Below, piece by piece: positions 50,040 through 62,829 of a stretch of 64,000 nt of DNA (position 1 is its first letter; each line of letters starts with the position of its first letter). The notes beneath the pieces were generated by a model that was not told where the DNA came from, did not search any database, and saw only the letters and a list, made by a program, of their open reading frames with translations. Location of the stretch: the NCBI GenBank assembly GCA_026413225.1, contig CM048557.1, positions 19,880,871-19,944,870 on the forward strand, written 5' to 3'. The DNA comes from Otis tarda. Lineage: Eukaryota > Chordata > Aves > Otidiformes > Otididae. Made by a program: the position numbers and the translations under genes.

Positions 50040-53000
50040 GTGAGGCCTGGGGATCCAGTACCCCCAATGTCACTGGAAACTGGGAGGCTGAGAAATGGAG
50101 GAGGTGATGGTGGGAAAGGAGGATGCATGGCCAAAAAGAGGATGACCCATGGGGCTGAAATTGGTCAGATGCTCTAGCAGGCTTTTGACAAGCTCCTCCA
50201 ACTAGGGAGAGACTTAGATTTCCTAAAGGTCTCATCTCCTTTGAACTTCAAAGCCCTTGGGAGGGTTGATTGAGTGGGGAACCACAACTCCAGCAGCAGG
50301 CAAGCTCAGCGAGGGGTCTGGTGATCTGGACCTGCTCTGCGGCTGAAATAAGCCCCATCTTTAAGACCAGAAGGTGGAGATCAGCTGCCTCCTCTCCTTG
50401 CCACAGCTGCTGGGCACAGCTGGTTTCTTGCTGTGTCCCCTGTGTCTCTAACTGAATTAACCTGACAATGTTTCAGGCTAGCTGCTGTGTTTTGTAAGGT
50501 TATACATCTCCCCGTGCCTCCACTCTGCTTTGTTGCTTTATCAGTAGAGATTGTAAAATGCGAGGTCTGTTTGCTCCAGTGGGGACAGCTTTCCATGGGG
50601 TTAAAAGGAGACAGACCGGTAGCAGAGCCCACATCAGGCTGTGGTGGAGGCAGACAGACATAAGTTTGGCAGAGGTCTGTCACCCAGAAGTATTCAGATT
50701 TAGACTACATTCAGACTGAGCATCCAGGGAGCTTGGGGGTTGCCTGATTTTTCACCTCCAGCTTCAAAGCTTGCATTAGCATTTCTCCTCAAGGCTTCTG
50801 AAAGCCAGTGCAGCTAATGGTGATTGACAGGAAAAAAAAAACAAACAACCCTTGAGTGACAATAAGATGAGAAAGGTGTGTCATCTCCTGTCACTAACGG
50901 TTGCAGTAAGCGTTTTGGCTGACACCTGACAGCAATTAGCCTTGGCTGAAGACTTGACTGGAAGCTTCAAAAGGCTCTGGAAGGCTTCGTGCAGGATGCT
51001 CTGCTGAAACAAAGGGGAAGCCTTCGTTGCTGGGGGAGCGCAGGGGTGTCTTAGCGTGGTCTATGCGATTCCCCGCATTGCTCCATCCTGGCTGTGCCTC
51101 TGCCACAAGCTCAGCTGGCCTTGCAGGAGCAAGGAGTGGGTGCTGGGGTGGGTCCGAGGCAGTCGAGCCTTCCCACTCCCCTCTCGCTGCAGCTGCGGGA
51201 ATGCTGCCGCAGCCGGGGCTGCTGGTGAGGTCAGCTTGTTCCCTTCTCTCTTTCCTGATGGAGTTTCGTCTAAATAAGAGGCTGTCTGGAGGGGTCTGTT
51301 TGGTAGCACTCCAGCTCTTACAGCCTTTAGAAACATGTTTAAAAAGTGTGTGTGTGAATACTGATGGCAGGGTGGCACACCCCTTCCTCCTGAGTGGCAT
51401 CTTAGAGCTTTACTGAAACATGAAGCTCAATGGTAAATGTAGCTGCCAAAATAACTTCCTTTTTGTTTTTAAAATACAACTAACTACTTTCCCTCCCAAC
51501 TTGTGTAATAGTTTCATGCCCAGCTCTAAACATCTCCTGCTTTTACTTGTGCTATTTAAACACTTGCTGGGCTCTGGTGACTTCCGAAATGGAGGAAGGA
51601 ATTGTTTGCGTGCTGTTTGGGGCTAGTTTTTCTCACCCTGCAGCTAGCTCAGCTCTCAGATCTCCTCTCCTTGAGGACAAAGCTGTTCCCAAGCTGACCT
51701 GGGTATGGATGGAGCCAGGACAGTGCTCGTAAGACAGCTTCAGGTGCACTGGAGGTCTGAGCACTCAGCCTTGGCGTGGAGCTGCTGGGAAAGGCGCCGG
51801 GCTCCTTGGTGTAAATGCATAGCAAGAAGAAAAAAGGTGATAGGTTTACTTAAACAATGAACTTATCTATTTAATTGTGCCCAGTGTATATAGAAGAGGA
51901 GCTTGCATTAGAAAAATATCCTAGAAATCCTAATTTGCATATAGCTTACTCTGTTTTCCCATACAGATGGGGACACACTGGTAAAGTCTTGCTGATGCGA
52001 GTGTAACGCCACCTAAACAAAACTGGTGTTACACTTTCTTCCATGAACTGGAATTGCTGTATAGGAAACCACTGCATGGGGTCTGAGATGAGAGACTGAC
52101 TTCTCCCAGATGCCCTCACCTCCTTCCTTCTGGGGCTTCCCACCCATCAAGCTGCTTGGCAGCCCATGTATGGGCACCGCCTGGGGAGAGGCTCTGCTGC
52201 GCTAGCAAGCCCCGGGCTTTTCTTTGCCATGTCTGTCCCCCCAGCTGTCTTGAATTCTCCAGATCCTCAGAGGAGTCTCAAGGGCCCTTGCTAGGATGAC
52301 TGCTGTTGCTAAGTATACCCGTGGTTGGAAGGAGGTTGTCTGGGAAAGCTGATATGCTGAGAGTCTTTGGACCCCTCAGCATGCCGGATTCCTTGGGGCT
52401 CCCCACTCAGGAGTAACTGGTCACCAGTTTTGACCCAGCTGGTCTCATCAAAGTGGAAAAATAGTGGGGAAATTAAGAGGGGAGGGACAGATAGATAATT
52501 TAATAAAGCTGGGCAATACTTTAGCATTTCCAAATTGGATATAGGTGCCCTGGCAGTGGCATTAGGGATAAGGAACTGTGTCTAATTATAGGGAGGTATC
52601 AGGTGCCTTCACTGCCCCTTTCTCCTTGCAAAAAAAAGGCCTGTCTTGCCTCGTCTCACCTCTGAGCTTATTTTGCAATGTAAAGCTTTGGAGGGATGTG
52701 TTAAAGTAGGGGATTGCCCCGCAGCCTTTATTTGAATTTTACTTTTTTTTTTTTTAAAAACCACAGAAGACTCTCTGCTGGCTGCAGGGTTGGCTGTTTG
52801 AAAACTCTTTGGGTGAAGTCTGGCTCTGAAGCCTGTGGGAATCCCTTTGCCCTTGGATTTTGGGTAGACCTGCCTGGGAGGAAGGCTGGCTGTCCTAGGG
52901 GGCCATCCTGGGGGCTGCTAAGAGGAGGTTTTGCCAGACCAGCATTGCTGGGGTGGGGTGAAAAAGCACTTCTGCTGGTTGAGGTGGTGCTGGGGCTCCT

Positions 53001-56000
53001 GCTTGTCTGGAGGAAGGGGGACAGAGGTACAGCCCAGCCTGTGCCATTGGGGCATCCAACCCCTCTGGTTGTGGGGGGCCCAGGAATCCCCTGGCTGTAC
53101 CCCATGAGCGGGAGAGCTCTGCTTGTCCTGGTTTCTCTGACAGCACTGATGAATCTGCAGCAATGAGAAAGCAGAGGTGTCCAGGCAGAGTTTTGGAGCC
53201 TGGCAGGGCTTTACTGCTTGTGTGGAGCCAACAGGCATCCTGTGGGGTTGAAATGTCCCCAAGGGAGAGCTGCTGTCAGACATACGATGGCACTTTGGGA
53301 CAGGGTGGTGTCCTGGCCTTGGAATGAAGAGTGGGGACAGCTCAGGGTCTGTTGGCAGCTGCGCTACCCACGGGGGTTAAGCCGCATGGGCTTTCCCAGG
53401 TTTGCTGCAGCTGAAACAGGATGAGTGCAGCTCCATGGGTACGGCTGAGTTAAGCCTAGAGATGTGCAAGGTGTGTGGAGGATGGTTTGGGAAGGAGGGA
53501 GGAAAGAGGAAATCTTTTCCACCCCTATGGTCTGGGCATCCTCCCTGGACATGTGGGTTTTGTACGGTGTGCTGCTCCAGGGGTTTTCAGGCCTTTCCCA
53601 AAATCTGAAATCCTTTCTTCTGGCAGTAACTGGAAGGGTAGAAGGTATCATGGCTGGCTCCATGGCAGTGAAGTGGTTAACCTTGGCATGCCCTAGGGAT
53701 CCTGGGCCCCTCTGCTCTCACTCCGACTGACCCCGCTAACCCAGCCCTGGCCGATGCTCTGCCTGCATCCCCCCTTCGCATCCATCACCCCTGTGACCTA
53801 CGCTCCCAGCTGCGAGGTCTGAGCAGCGGCCGAGCAGGCTTTTTTCTGTCTCGCTGCTCTCCCCAGAGCCGGGCTTGCCCCCTGCTAGGCACTCATGCAG
53901 CCTGGCTGGGACACTGACTTGCATCTGGCTGGAAGGTGCTCTGAGGCCTCAGAGCATTTTTGTTGGGAACAGCTTTTCCTTTGAAGGAGTGGGAGTCTTG
54001 GCCTGAAGAAAGTTGTTGTCCAGGCTCCTGGGGGGGATTGGCAGCTGCCAGGATCCTGGGGCTGTAATCTGGATCTGACTGACAGTGCAAACCTGCTGTG
54101 GTCCTCAGTGGCTCAGAGGAAATGCCACAAGGATTTGCTGCTCTCACTTCATCCTCCACGTGCAGCCCTCCTGGTACAGTCCAGCTAGACAAATCTGACT
54201 GGGAAGGACGGTGCCTGCTAGCCCCGTGCAGGCGAGGGAGGACTCCGGTCTGCCCAAGGTAACACCAGCTTGTGCAGGAGCTTTGACCTCCTGTAGCTGC
54301 AGTTCCTGTTCCCTTAATATGAATTCAACGAGCTCCTCATCGGGCTGAGTCTTTGGGCTCACTGAGGAGGTGCTTTGGCATCTTTTGAAGCCAAAAATAT
54401 GAGGAATGGGTTTTCATGGGATGGCTCTGTCCTCTTGAAGCCCTTCATAAGGAGAAGCCTTGAGGATGTACATCAATGAAAGGAAGACACAGGAGTGCAT
54501 TTGTATGATAGGGACTCAGGGGCCTCTTTGACCAGATTGTGCTCTGGATCATAGTCGTCTGGCATATGGGTCAAAAATATGTCCTAGGAGGTGCTGTGCA
54601 TGCCGGGAAGGCAGCTGTCCTGCATGGCATGACTGCAGTATGATCGGTATGAGAGCAGCACCTGCAGTGCCCAACCAAGGTCAGGGTGTTACCATGGTGG
54701 GTGCTCTGTGGCTATCCCAGTGGCCTACTGCCTCAGGGCAGGAGGATAGCTTATCTCTGCCACAAGGCCAGACAACTGAGGTTGAGATGTTTAAGGAGAA
54801 GAGATGCCCTAACCGCAGGACTCACCTACTGTGGATTGGGTACCCAGAAGAGGTGGTTTCCTATTGGACCCATGTGGCATCTGCCAGGTCTTGGTAGGTG
54901 TCTTAAGTAACCCAAGCCATCATCAGTGGCACTTGACTCCTATGTGTAGGCACCTGAATTACTCCCTGATTTCCCACTATCACCTAGGAAGCACAAGCCA
55001 CTGCTGAGATCTGAGCCGAGCTCTCTGGCGGCTTGGCTGGGTCCTCCACAGAGGCTCAGTTGTGAATGGGTTAACCGGCCCCACTTGGAGCCTGTGTGTG
55101 TTTTTCTTGCCAGTGTATCCCTCCTAACACACACCAGATGTGTAAGGCAGCCGCTGGAGTGTCTTAATCCCAGGTTTCGGCACTCAGAGTTGTCTTTCTC
55201 ACGGGCAGGTCTGCAGCAGCTTTCTGGGGGCTCCGCTGCTGCTCATGCAATGCCTGAGCGGGGAGGCTGGCAGCCCCCATCTTCTGCAGGAGAAATTACA
55301 GGAAGGCAGGATGAAATATCTTCTGTTACTTTCTGCTTTAAACAAGTCACTTCTGGGACGGGCTGCTGGGGCTGGCAGCAGAGCTGATGCTGATAGCTCC
55401 ATCTCGAGCCACACGGAGTGAGTGTTAAACCCAGGAGCTGCTTGGGTTCACCCTGCCTCAAAGGAGCAGTGGTGGTTCATACCAGCCTGGTGTGTCTGAT
55501 AACTGTCCAGGGAATACAGGGGTAAAGAGGAAAATACATGAGCACAGCCAGCTGGATTTATTCATGAACGGAAATGGCAGTCAGTGCGCTTCTATCATCA
55601 GCTTGACTGGTGACCTGCACCCAGTGGTCTAAAAACTTGGAGCCACCTGGGAGCAACTGGTCTGAGATGTGCAAGACTCTGTTTATTTGAAGCTCAGTTT
55701 ATTTGGATTTCTCTTTCTATGGCACAGATGTGTAGGCCCAAATGCTTTTGCTAGTGTACATCGGCACCGTCCCACGGTCTGCCACAAAGCTGTGCCACTT
55801 TGCATCAGCTGGAGGTCTTCGGCTCTTCTGCTTACATGCTCGTTTTGAAAATAGATCCTTTGCTAGGGATTAGTTCTGCATTACCAAGAAGCCTCTCTCC
55901 CAGCTCTGGGTATCTGTTGCTCGCTGCAGCTAAATAGACAGTATGTGCAATGCCTTTTATCAAGCCCTTGCCAGACAGTTTGGAAAATACGATCTCTTCT

Positions 56001-56149
56001 TCTGTGCTTGTGCATGCATGTGCTTTTCTGCTGCAAAAGCAGTTTCCTTTCCAGCGAAAGCTTGCTCTGGAGCCATTAGCATCGACAAGCCCTAAACTAT
56101 TGACAGACCTCACAATCACAACTGCCAGCCATTTGGGAAGGGCAATATT

Positions 56150-56177
56150 ATCAATTTTATCTCCCAATAAAATTGAT
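56150..56177. repeat. AT-rich hairpin, 11-bp perfect stem, 6-nt loop
   Basis: ATCAATTTTAT (56150-56160) and ATAAAATTGAT (56167-56177) flank CTCCCA. The surrounding 56080-56230 is AT-rich and unlike the GC-rich neighbourhood. Confidence 0.9.
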
Positions 56178-59100
56178 GGCAATAATTATTTCCTTGTAAA
56201 ATAAGTGCCTCCTCGCAGTTGTCACTTAGCTTCACATAACAGGAGCTGACAGCAGTGTGTCCGAGCTGAGCTGTCCCCAAGGACAGACTAATGTGATAGA
56301 CAGGCTGTGCACCCATGCTGTGGTGGGGCTTCTCCTTCCTTGGGGTGGCGTTTTTCTCTTCTGCTGCCCCTCCACTCCAGTTGCCATCCTTCTGCATGCA
56401 GCCTCAGCTGCTCCTTGTGCAGAAAGGCTCATCTTAACTTTTCACTGGGTTTCACTTTGGAGCATTAATAACTATCCTCTCCCGTGACAGAGGCATGTGT
56501 TGGTCTTCAGGCTCTTTGGATACATGACGATACTTTTGCCTGTCCTTTCACGACAGCTCCCATCTTTTGCCTAGCTCAGTGAGGGAGGCATGGGTGGATA
56601 GCGGTAAATTGAGATTAGACGCCTTACCCCAGGACGAGGTGTAGCTTGAAGTGAGGGTACAGCTTGGAAGCAGGAACTGTCAGATGATGCTTGGGAGTTC
56701 CTTCTTATCCATTAGTCTACCCTGACCCCAGCTGGAGTAACCAGCCTGGCAGTTTGAGGCAGGGATTAATGGTTGCTAAAACTGCTTGGGTTGCACAATG
56801 CGGTGCTACATCAGAGCCTACAGCCAGCTGCAGATGAGCTAATAAGTTTATATTGGGCAGAAGTTGTATTTCACTTCTTGAAAGCTGTGCTGCACTGGTC
56901 AGCTGAGCAGCGCGGCTTGGGGACACGGCTGTACTCGCACAGTAGCTCTATCCTACAAGCCTGTCAACAAAATATGTTGCTTGGCTTTGGGTGTGCTGAA
57001 ACACGTCACACAGATGCCACTTGGTGAAAGACGGTGGTGCCTCTACTACAGGTTGTGTCTCTCATGCTAAACTTGGGAGATGTCTGAAGGTGTCTTCAGC
57101 TGCCCAGTACCCATCTCATCCACCTAGCCAAAGCAAAGGCCACTCCATTTATTTTAAATGGACATTCAAAGTTCAAATTCATTCAGCAGCTTTCCAAACC
57201 TTGGTGAGCAAAGACTAGTGACAAGGCAATAAGATGCTGTAAGAATGCCTTTTTTAGACATTTCCTACAGTGTCTGCTGGTGGGGGGCAGCAGTTGCCTA
57301 CGGCTTATTCATCCTGGCTAGAGTCCTCTGTCCTGCTTCTTGGCCCTGTGGTGGAGAGGCATCCCAAAGAGATGGAGCTGGTCTCCTCTGGGCCAATAGT
57401 TCCGTTGTCCTGTAATGACCCTCCTGCGTGGGCTGGGAGTGTCTTATCTGCAGCCATTGTTTTATCTTCCTGCCTCTTTCCCAATGGCTTTGTTGATTTA
57501 ACCTAATATTTAGATATGGTGGGTGCTGCAGTAATTGTGCTGGCTCGAGGTGCTGGATCAGCTGCACTCCTCCGGGGCTTGGCTGAGTCACTTGGCCTTG
57601 GCTCTGGTCTGTAAAACCCGGATGGTAGCTCACCACAGTGGCTCAGGTGGTATCTCTCCCTGCTTGCACAGCACCCAGTGCAACAGGGGCTCTGAGCTCC
57701 TTCAGCCATGCTAGGCTGCCTGGTTAATGCTTACACCACCTCTCTTTGCTTCCCTCCTCCTCCTCTTTTAAATCCAGCTTTCAGATGTTCCTTTTCATTC
57801 CTTTTCCCTCGGTCTCCTCATCCTTTGTCCTTGTTCATATTGCCTCTGGAGCAAAAGCGTTTTCTCTTATAAGACTTGTAAGCTTTTGTCTCCCCTCTCA
57901 TGAGGAGATGAAGCAAACTCTGGGGATTTCAGGTTTATGGATGTACCCATGAAGTGTCCCACAGGGAGGATCCCTCCTCCATTCGGTGTGAGGGGTAGCA
58001 ATCGGGTAGAGGAAGATGGATGCTCCTTCTAGACCTGGCTTCCTCTCCTTCTCATTTCTGCCTCTTTGGATGTCATAGGAAGAAAGTCATCACTGATCCC
58101 AAGCCAAGTACTTCAGACTTAGTATGACATGGTGTTTGTTGACTCTTTGGACCCAGTCCACAATTATACATGTTCTTCATGGCGCTCCTCTGAGCGCATG
58201 GGCCAGGCAAAAGCTCTGAGCCAAGACAGCTCCCGCCTAGAGCACCCCCTCCCTAAACACCCATGAAGTCACACGTTGGCTCAGGAACGTCCCCTCCTGA
58301 CTCATGGCCAGGGCAGAGCAAGGCTTGCCGGGGAGCATCATTGCGACTGGACTCCTTCCACTGCACCCTGAGCTAATGTCACAGATGAGATGTCCTGCCC
58401 TCCTGACAGTACGCTTCTGGAGCTTGTAATGAGCAGCTCTGGTGTGAAGGAGACAACGTGCTGCTCTTGGCTGCTAGACACTCTGTTTGCTTGGGACTAT
58501 CTCTGGCTGCCTGTTTTGGCCTCTGTATTTGGCTGCCCAAAAGCAAGTGCTGGCAGAGTAAGCCGGGCTGAGCTAACTAGGAATTAGGGATGAAGGTGGG
58601 ATGGGCAAAGCCAGGCTAATGTGTAAACCACACCATCTACACAGCTGATGTACCAACTGGTGTGCGCCTCTCACTGAACTGGGGCTCCCAAGGGGGCTGG
58701 GCAAGAGCTGATGTCTGCCAGGCTGGTTTCAAAGTGGAGGTTGCGTGTGCATGGTGAAGAGAGGTTGAGAAGGTGTTGGGATAGGCAGAGAGGTTTGGGA
58801 TGGCAGAGGGAAGGATGCATTACTTAAAAGCCAAAACAGAGAGATCCCCATTCCTCCATCATCCTAGAGGGCTGCTGGTGGAAGCGCAGGGTCTCCGGCT
58901 GAGACAGGGCTCCTGAAGAGGCAAGCGTCTTCCTTTGAGAACATTTTCTCTGAGTGGGATCCCACCACTGACATGCAGGCATGGACCTCTGGAAACCATG
59001 CTGGCAGCTGACAGCACTGATAGAGCACTGGCCCTCAAAGCGACTGTGTGTTGGGGGCTGATGCTGGCGGTGCTTTGCGTCCCAGCAATATCAGAGAAAA

Positions 59101-61513
59101 TTCCTTTGGCTGCATTTCTTTGCTAGTAGGACTAGAGTCTTTTTCTTTTTGTTTCTTTTTTTTTCCTAGAGCATGTGTAACCCTCCAACTGATTTTGCAA
59201 CTAGTCCTACATAGCAGAGTGATTGTGTAATTAACGGGAACAGTTGCGGCCCTATCTCTCTGGGATTCCCGCCCTCCTTCTCGCAGCCATGGAGCCAGGC
59301 TCGCTCGCTCGCTCCCAGCCTCTCACCTTCTCTGCTTCCCCTGCTGCTGGGAAGGACTCTGGGAAGCAATCTGGTGCCCTGCAGCATATTTTTGGGTGCT
59401 TTGGGCATCCCCACTCCTGTGGTTTTGCTGCAGGGATTGATGGTAGTTCTTCTAGTTTAAGCTGTGCCAAAAAAACAACAGATGAATTAATTCTTTGTTT
59501 TCCTTCCTGTGTCTGCTGTACTCCTACCCGCTTCCTGGTGGGACCAGGAGGTTTGTTTCTGTGAAGGGATGCAAGCAGCTGTGGGACTGATCCTGACCTT
59601 ACTGTCATGGATATGTGGTATGAGTCAGACTGATGCACCTGGGCTCGGCAGTCCATGAGGGAGGAGAGGGGATAGAAGGCGCCTCTGTTCCGCAAGGCAA
59701 TGGTGTGGGATTTCTCCTGCACCTCTCTTTCTCTGTGGTCCCTTAGGCCCAGCCTTTGTGCTTTTGGATAGCAGGTTTAAATGCTCCCTGCACCACAGAG
59801 ATGGGGAGAGTGACTCTGTCCATGTGTCACTTAGTGCACACTTCCCACCCTTCTTGCAAGCTGTGAGTTTAGAAAGGTCCTGCTCTGCTCTCCTCTTCCT
59901 CTGGTCCTGCAGGACCCTGCTGATGCTGGAGGAAGGATGAGTTTTCTTGTCCTCACTGCTTCACTTCTAGTGTTTCCAAATGACCTTAGCACCTTAGACC
60001 AGTAAGAGCTAATGTCATGACCTCTCTCTGGTCCTGGATTTCATCATCCAAGCATGGTTTTTGTAAGCCCTGTTCATTGAAGGCCCCCATCTCTGAGATG
60101 CAGTCCGTTCTGGGTTTGAGGTGGAAGTGTGCCCAACACTTGCAAGAGGAGGAGCTCAGGCTGGCATCCTCCAGGAGATAAACCAACGTGTGGAGGTAAG
60201 GCTCTCTTGTTGGGGAAATCAATGGCTTTTACCTCTGCCCTTTCACATGGAGGATCTCACCTCGATAGGTAGTGGTGTGCCATCACCTCTTCCCCTTCCC
60301 ACACCCAGCAAGCTCCTGCCTTCTCCCGGTGACAGCGGTTGCATTCCTCCCTGCCCCTCCTCAGCTCCCTGCAGATTGTCTGGCATCTCCGCCTGAAATA
60401 AGAGTGCTGCTGTGATTTCATTCAGCCCCCAGTTGTTGCTGGCCCATGGCTGTTAGCTCTCTGCCTGCTGGGGCTTCTCCATCTTGCATCCTTGGCTGGC
60501 TCGGACCATGGGAGTTGCTGGCAGGTTTGGACCGATTCTCTCCAAAAAGAAAACTCTGTAGGTGCATACTTCAACTCTGTGGGCAATTGCAGTGAAGTCA
60601 ATAGGAGTGTTCACATGCTTAAACCTAATTACTCCTGTAGGTACTTGCAGGGCTGGGACAGGCTCTTTTTCAGCAAGAGAGACCTTTTTATGGTGGATCT
60701 TTTGCATCTGCTCACCAAATTTAGAAATAAAAAAATGCGATGTGACAGCATCTGAGCAGCCCACAGAGTGAGGCCAGCACCAGTGTCTGTGCTTAGTGGT
60801 TTTTGTTGTTCCTGATCACTTAGGGGATGCTTAGTAAATAGCAGCAGAAAAAAAAAATAAGCTCTTTTGAAACTAAGAGACAGTGGGGAGGAGGGCAGGC
60901 ACTTCCTTCTGATCTGTCTTTAATGTACTTCCTTTGTTTTGAGATTTCTAGGTGTATTTCATGGGCAACTTCCCCATTTCGGCTCACCAGGCAGCAAGAA
61001 ACACTTTTGCAGGAGTGGCTGAAACCAAACATGTAAATGAGACGATAGGGACTGAAAGCAGAAGGAAGGTGAAGGGTGATCCCATCTCGGAGACAGCTGG
61101 AGGAATATTCCCCCTTATTGTAGGGGAACGTGGGCAGGCCATGCCATGAGCACCATGATGTGCAAGTGTAAGGTAGGGCTGGAACTTGCTAGGTACAAGC
61201 CCAGGTGCCTGTTGGTTTGGTATAGCAGAAGATGTCTTCCCCCCAAAAAGCACGTGTGGACCAGGAGATGCAGGTTAGGGGAAAAAGACTGGTTTTTTTC
61301 CAAGGCTGCTCCCATGGTGACGTAGCATGAAGATCAATCATCTGAATGCATGGCAGATGGGCATTTTGTTTTAGCAGGTGGCAATGTTGTCAGTCCTTCA
61401 CCAAACACTCACACACTTCTTTAATCTCCTGAAACATCAGTGTTTCATGAAGGCAAGCCACAGTTTGTTGTTTTTTGTTGGTTTTTTTTTTTTTGCTCTT
61501 GCCCAATTTGATG

Positions 61514-61550
61514 GCTGGGGAAACTGAGGCATGGGAAGGTCAGTCACTTG
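61514..61550 (-). repeat. MIR-like ancient SINE fragment
   Basis: GGGGAAACTGAGGCATGGGA followed by AGGTCAGTCACTTG matches, with small changes, the conserved segment of MIR elements (GGGGAAACTGAGGC...AAGTCACTTG). Orientation and family are from motif memory. Confidence 0.45.
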
Positions 61551-61862
61551 AGCGGATGAGGGGAGGTTTGAGAGCAGAAGCAGGCTGCGTGCTGCTTGCT
61601 TGCCTGGGGCTTCAGCCCATTTGCTTCCCCCAGAATCCAGCTGCTATCTCCGTCCCAGGAGAACATTTTTCTTCTGGTGCGGCGTTTCCCAGCACAAAAC
61701 CCCTCTTGCATTAATCTGGCTCTTGGTTCACCTCCGGGCGTTGGGGACGGTTTGGAGGTGAACCCTTCGTGGAAGACTTTTGCTGTGAATGGACCAGGAG
61801 TGATTTACAGCCCGACGAGCGTGAGTTGCCAACCTGGGTTTCTGGTCCCAAGTTGCTCTGTG

Positions 61863-62013
61863 TAATCAGGAAAGCGGTGGAAAAGGTAGGAAAAAAAAAA
61901 AAAAGGAGAGGGGAGAATGGGGGCGGGGGGGAGGATTGACTAAGGGAAGGAGAAGGGGGTGGAGAAGATAAAGGAGGGAGAGAAGAGGGTTAAAGCAGAG
62001 GAGGGAGAAGCCC
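61863..62013 (+). promoter_or_regulatory. LSP1: Polypurine tract and probable promoter of the downstream LSP1 first exon
   Basis: About 150 bases are almost wholly A and G, including A14, GGGGGCGGGGGGGAGG and repeated GGGAAGG or GGAGGGAG blocks. It ends 285 bp before the LSP1 ATG at 62298. Between them lies GC-rich 5' UTR with a GGTGGA hexamer run (about 62090-62115). G-runs could form quadruplex structures. The promoter role is inferred from position. Confidence 0.5.
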
Positions 62014-62297
62014 CTGTCGCTGGGGAGCGTCGGGCTTTGTGCTGCGGGACCCGCCGCCGCAGATTCTCCCGTGGCACTTCCACGAGGGGGAGGAGGTGGA
62101 GGTGGAGGTGGAGGAGACAAGCCAGGGGTGTGGAGCAAGGAGCGGGGCTAGCAGAAACAAAAGGAAACCAGCTGCAGAACTTCCTGAAGGCGGAGAGGGG
62201 GACGCGGGAGCGCGCAGCGCCGGGCGGGCGGGTGCCTGCGGCGCTGGGGAAGGGGCGGCAGGCAGGACCCTGCCCGCCGCTCGCCGCCCTGGCCACC

Positions 62298-62356
62298 ATG
62301 ACCAGCGCGGTCCTGCGGAGGAACTCCAGCAAGCAGGGCCTGCAGAACCTCATCAG
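62298..62356 (+). CDS. LSP1: LSP1 (lymphocyte-specific protein 1) first coding exon
   Basis: ATG in a strong Kozak context (GCCACCATGA) encodes a 20-residue basic N-terminus, starting MTSAVLRRNSSKQGL and ending LIR across the junction. It closes at a consensus donor (CATCAG/GTGAGA) in phase 2. I recognise this as the N-terminus of an LSP1 isoform. LSP1 is a caldesmon-related F-actin-binding protein of leukocytes and endothelium, involved in cell migration. The basic, serine-containing N-terminus contrasts with the acidic peptide of the upstream alternative exon. The remaining exons lie right of the window. Position after TNNI2 on the same strand agrees with conserved synteny. Confidence 0.82.
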
Positions 62357-62795
62357 GTGAGAGCCCACCTGCCCACGGAGCTGAGGGGGGACCTGGCGGC
62401 GGCAGTTGGCTGCTGCCCGCGGAGTGGGTGGGTGGGGGGCAGCGGGGGGAGGGCAGGCGGTGGTGTATCCCGGAGAGACCGGTCCTCCTGCCCCTCTGCA
62501 TCGGCTGAACGTCTGCCTCAGTCCGCTCCTCCAGCAGACGCTATGGAAGGAAGGAAAATAGATTCCCCCCGCGCCCCCCCCCCCCCCCAAAAAAATGCAA
62601 TATGAGAGAAGCAGATTTGAACTTAGTGATGGCTTTTCCAGGAGCACACAAGTGAAATCACTGAGCACAACTGCACTGTGACACTCACCTGAGCCGGCTG
62701 GTTCCCCCCACCCCCTCCACGCGAGGGATGTCTCAGTATGTGTCTTTTTGTGTCCCCTGAGCGCTGAAGGCTTTTGCCTAGAAAAAGGATTTCTT

Positions 62796-62829
<34 letters not shown>

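Larger units (their letters stand above)
50040..62297 (+). other. LSP1: LSP1 intron / inter-promoter region
   Basis: About 12 kb with no exon I can support on either strand. It includes a conserved-looking AT-rich stretch with an 11-bp-stem hairpin (56150-56177), a MIR-like fragment near 61514-61550, and a polypurine tract (about 61863-62013) just upstream of the second LSP1 first exon. Confidence 0.45.

Noticed and set aside
54144..54362. Minus-strand frame with EELVEFILREQELQLQEVK, looks like an amphipathic exon
   Set aside because: It has no usable donor at the point where the protein-like part ends and no neighbouring exon. A chance frame is as likely.
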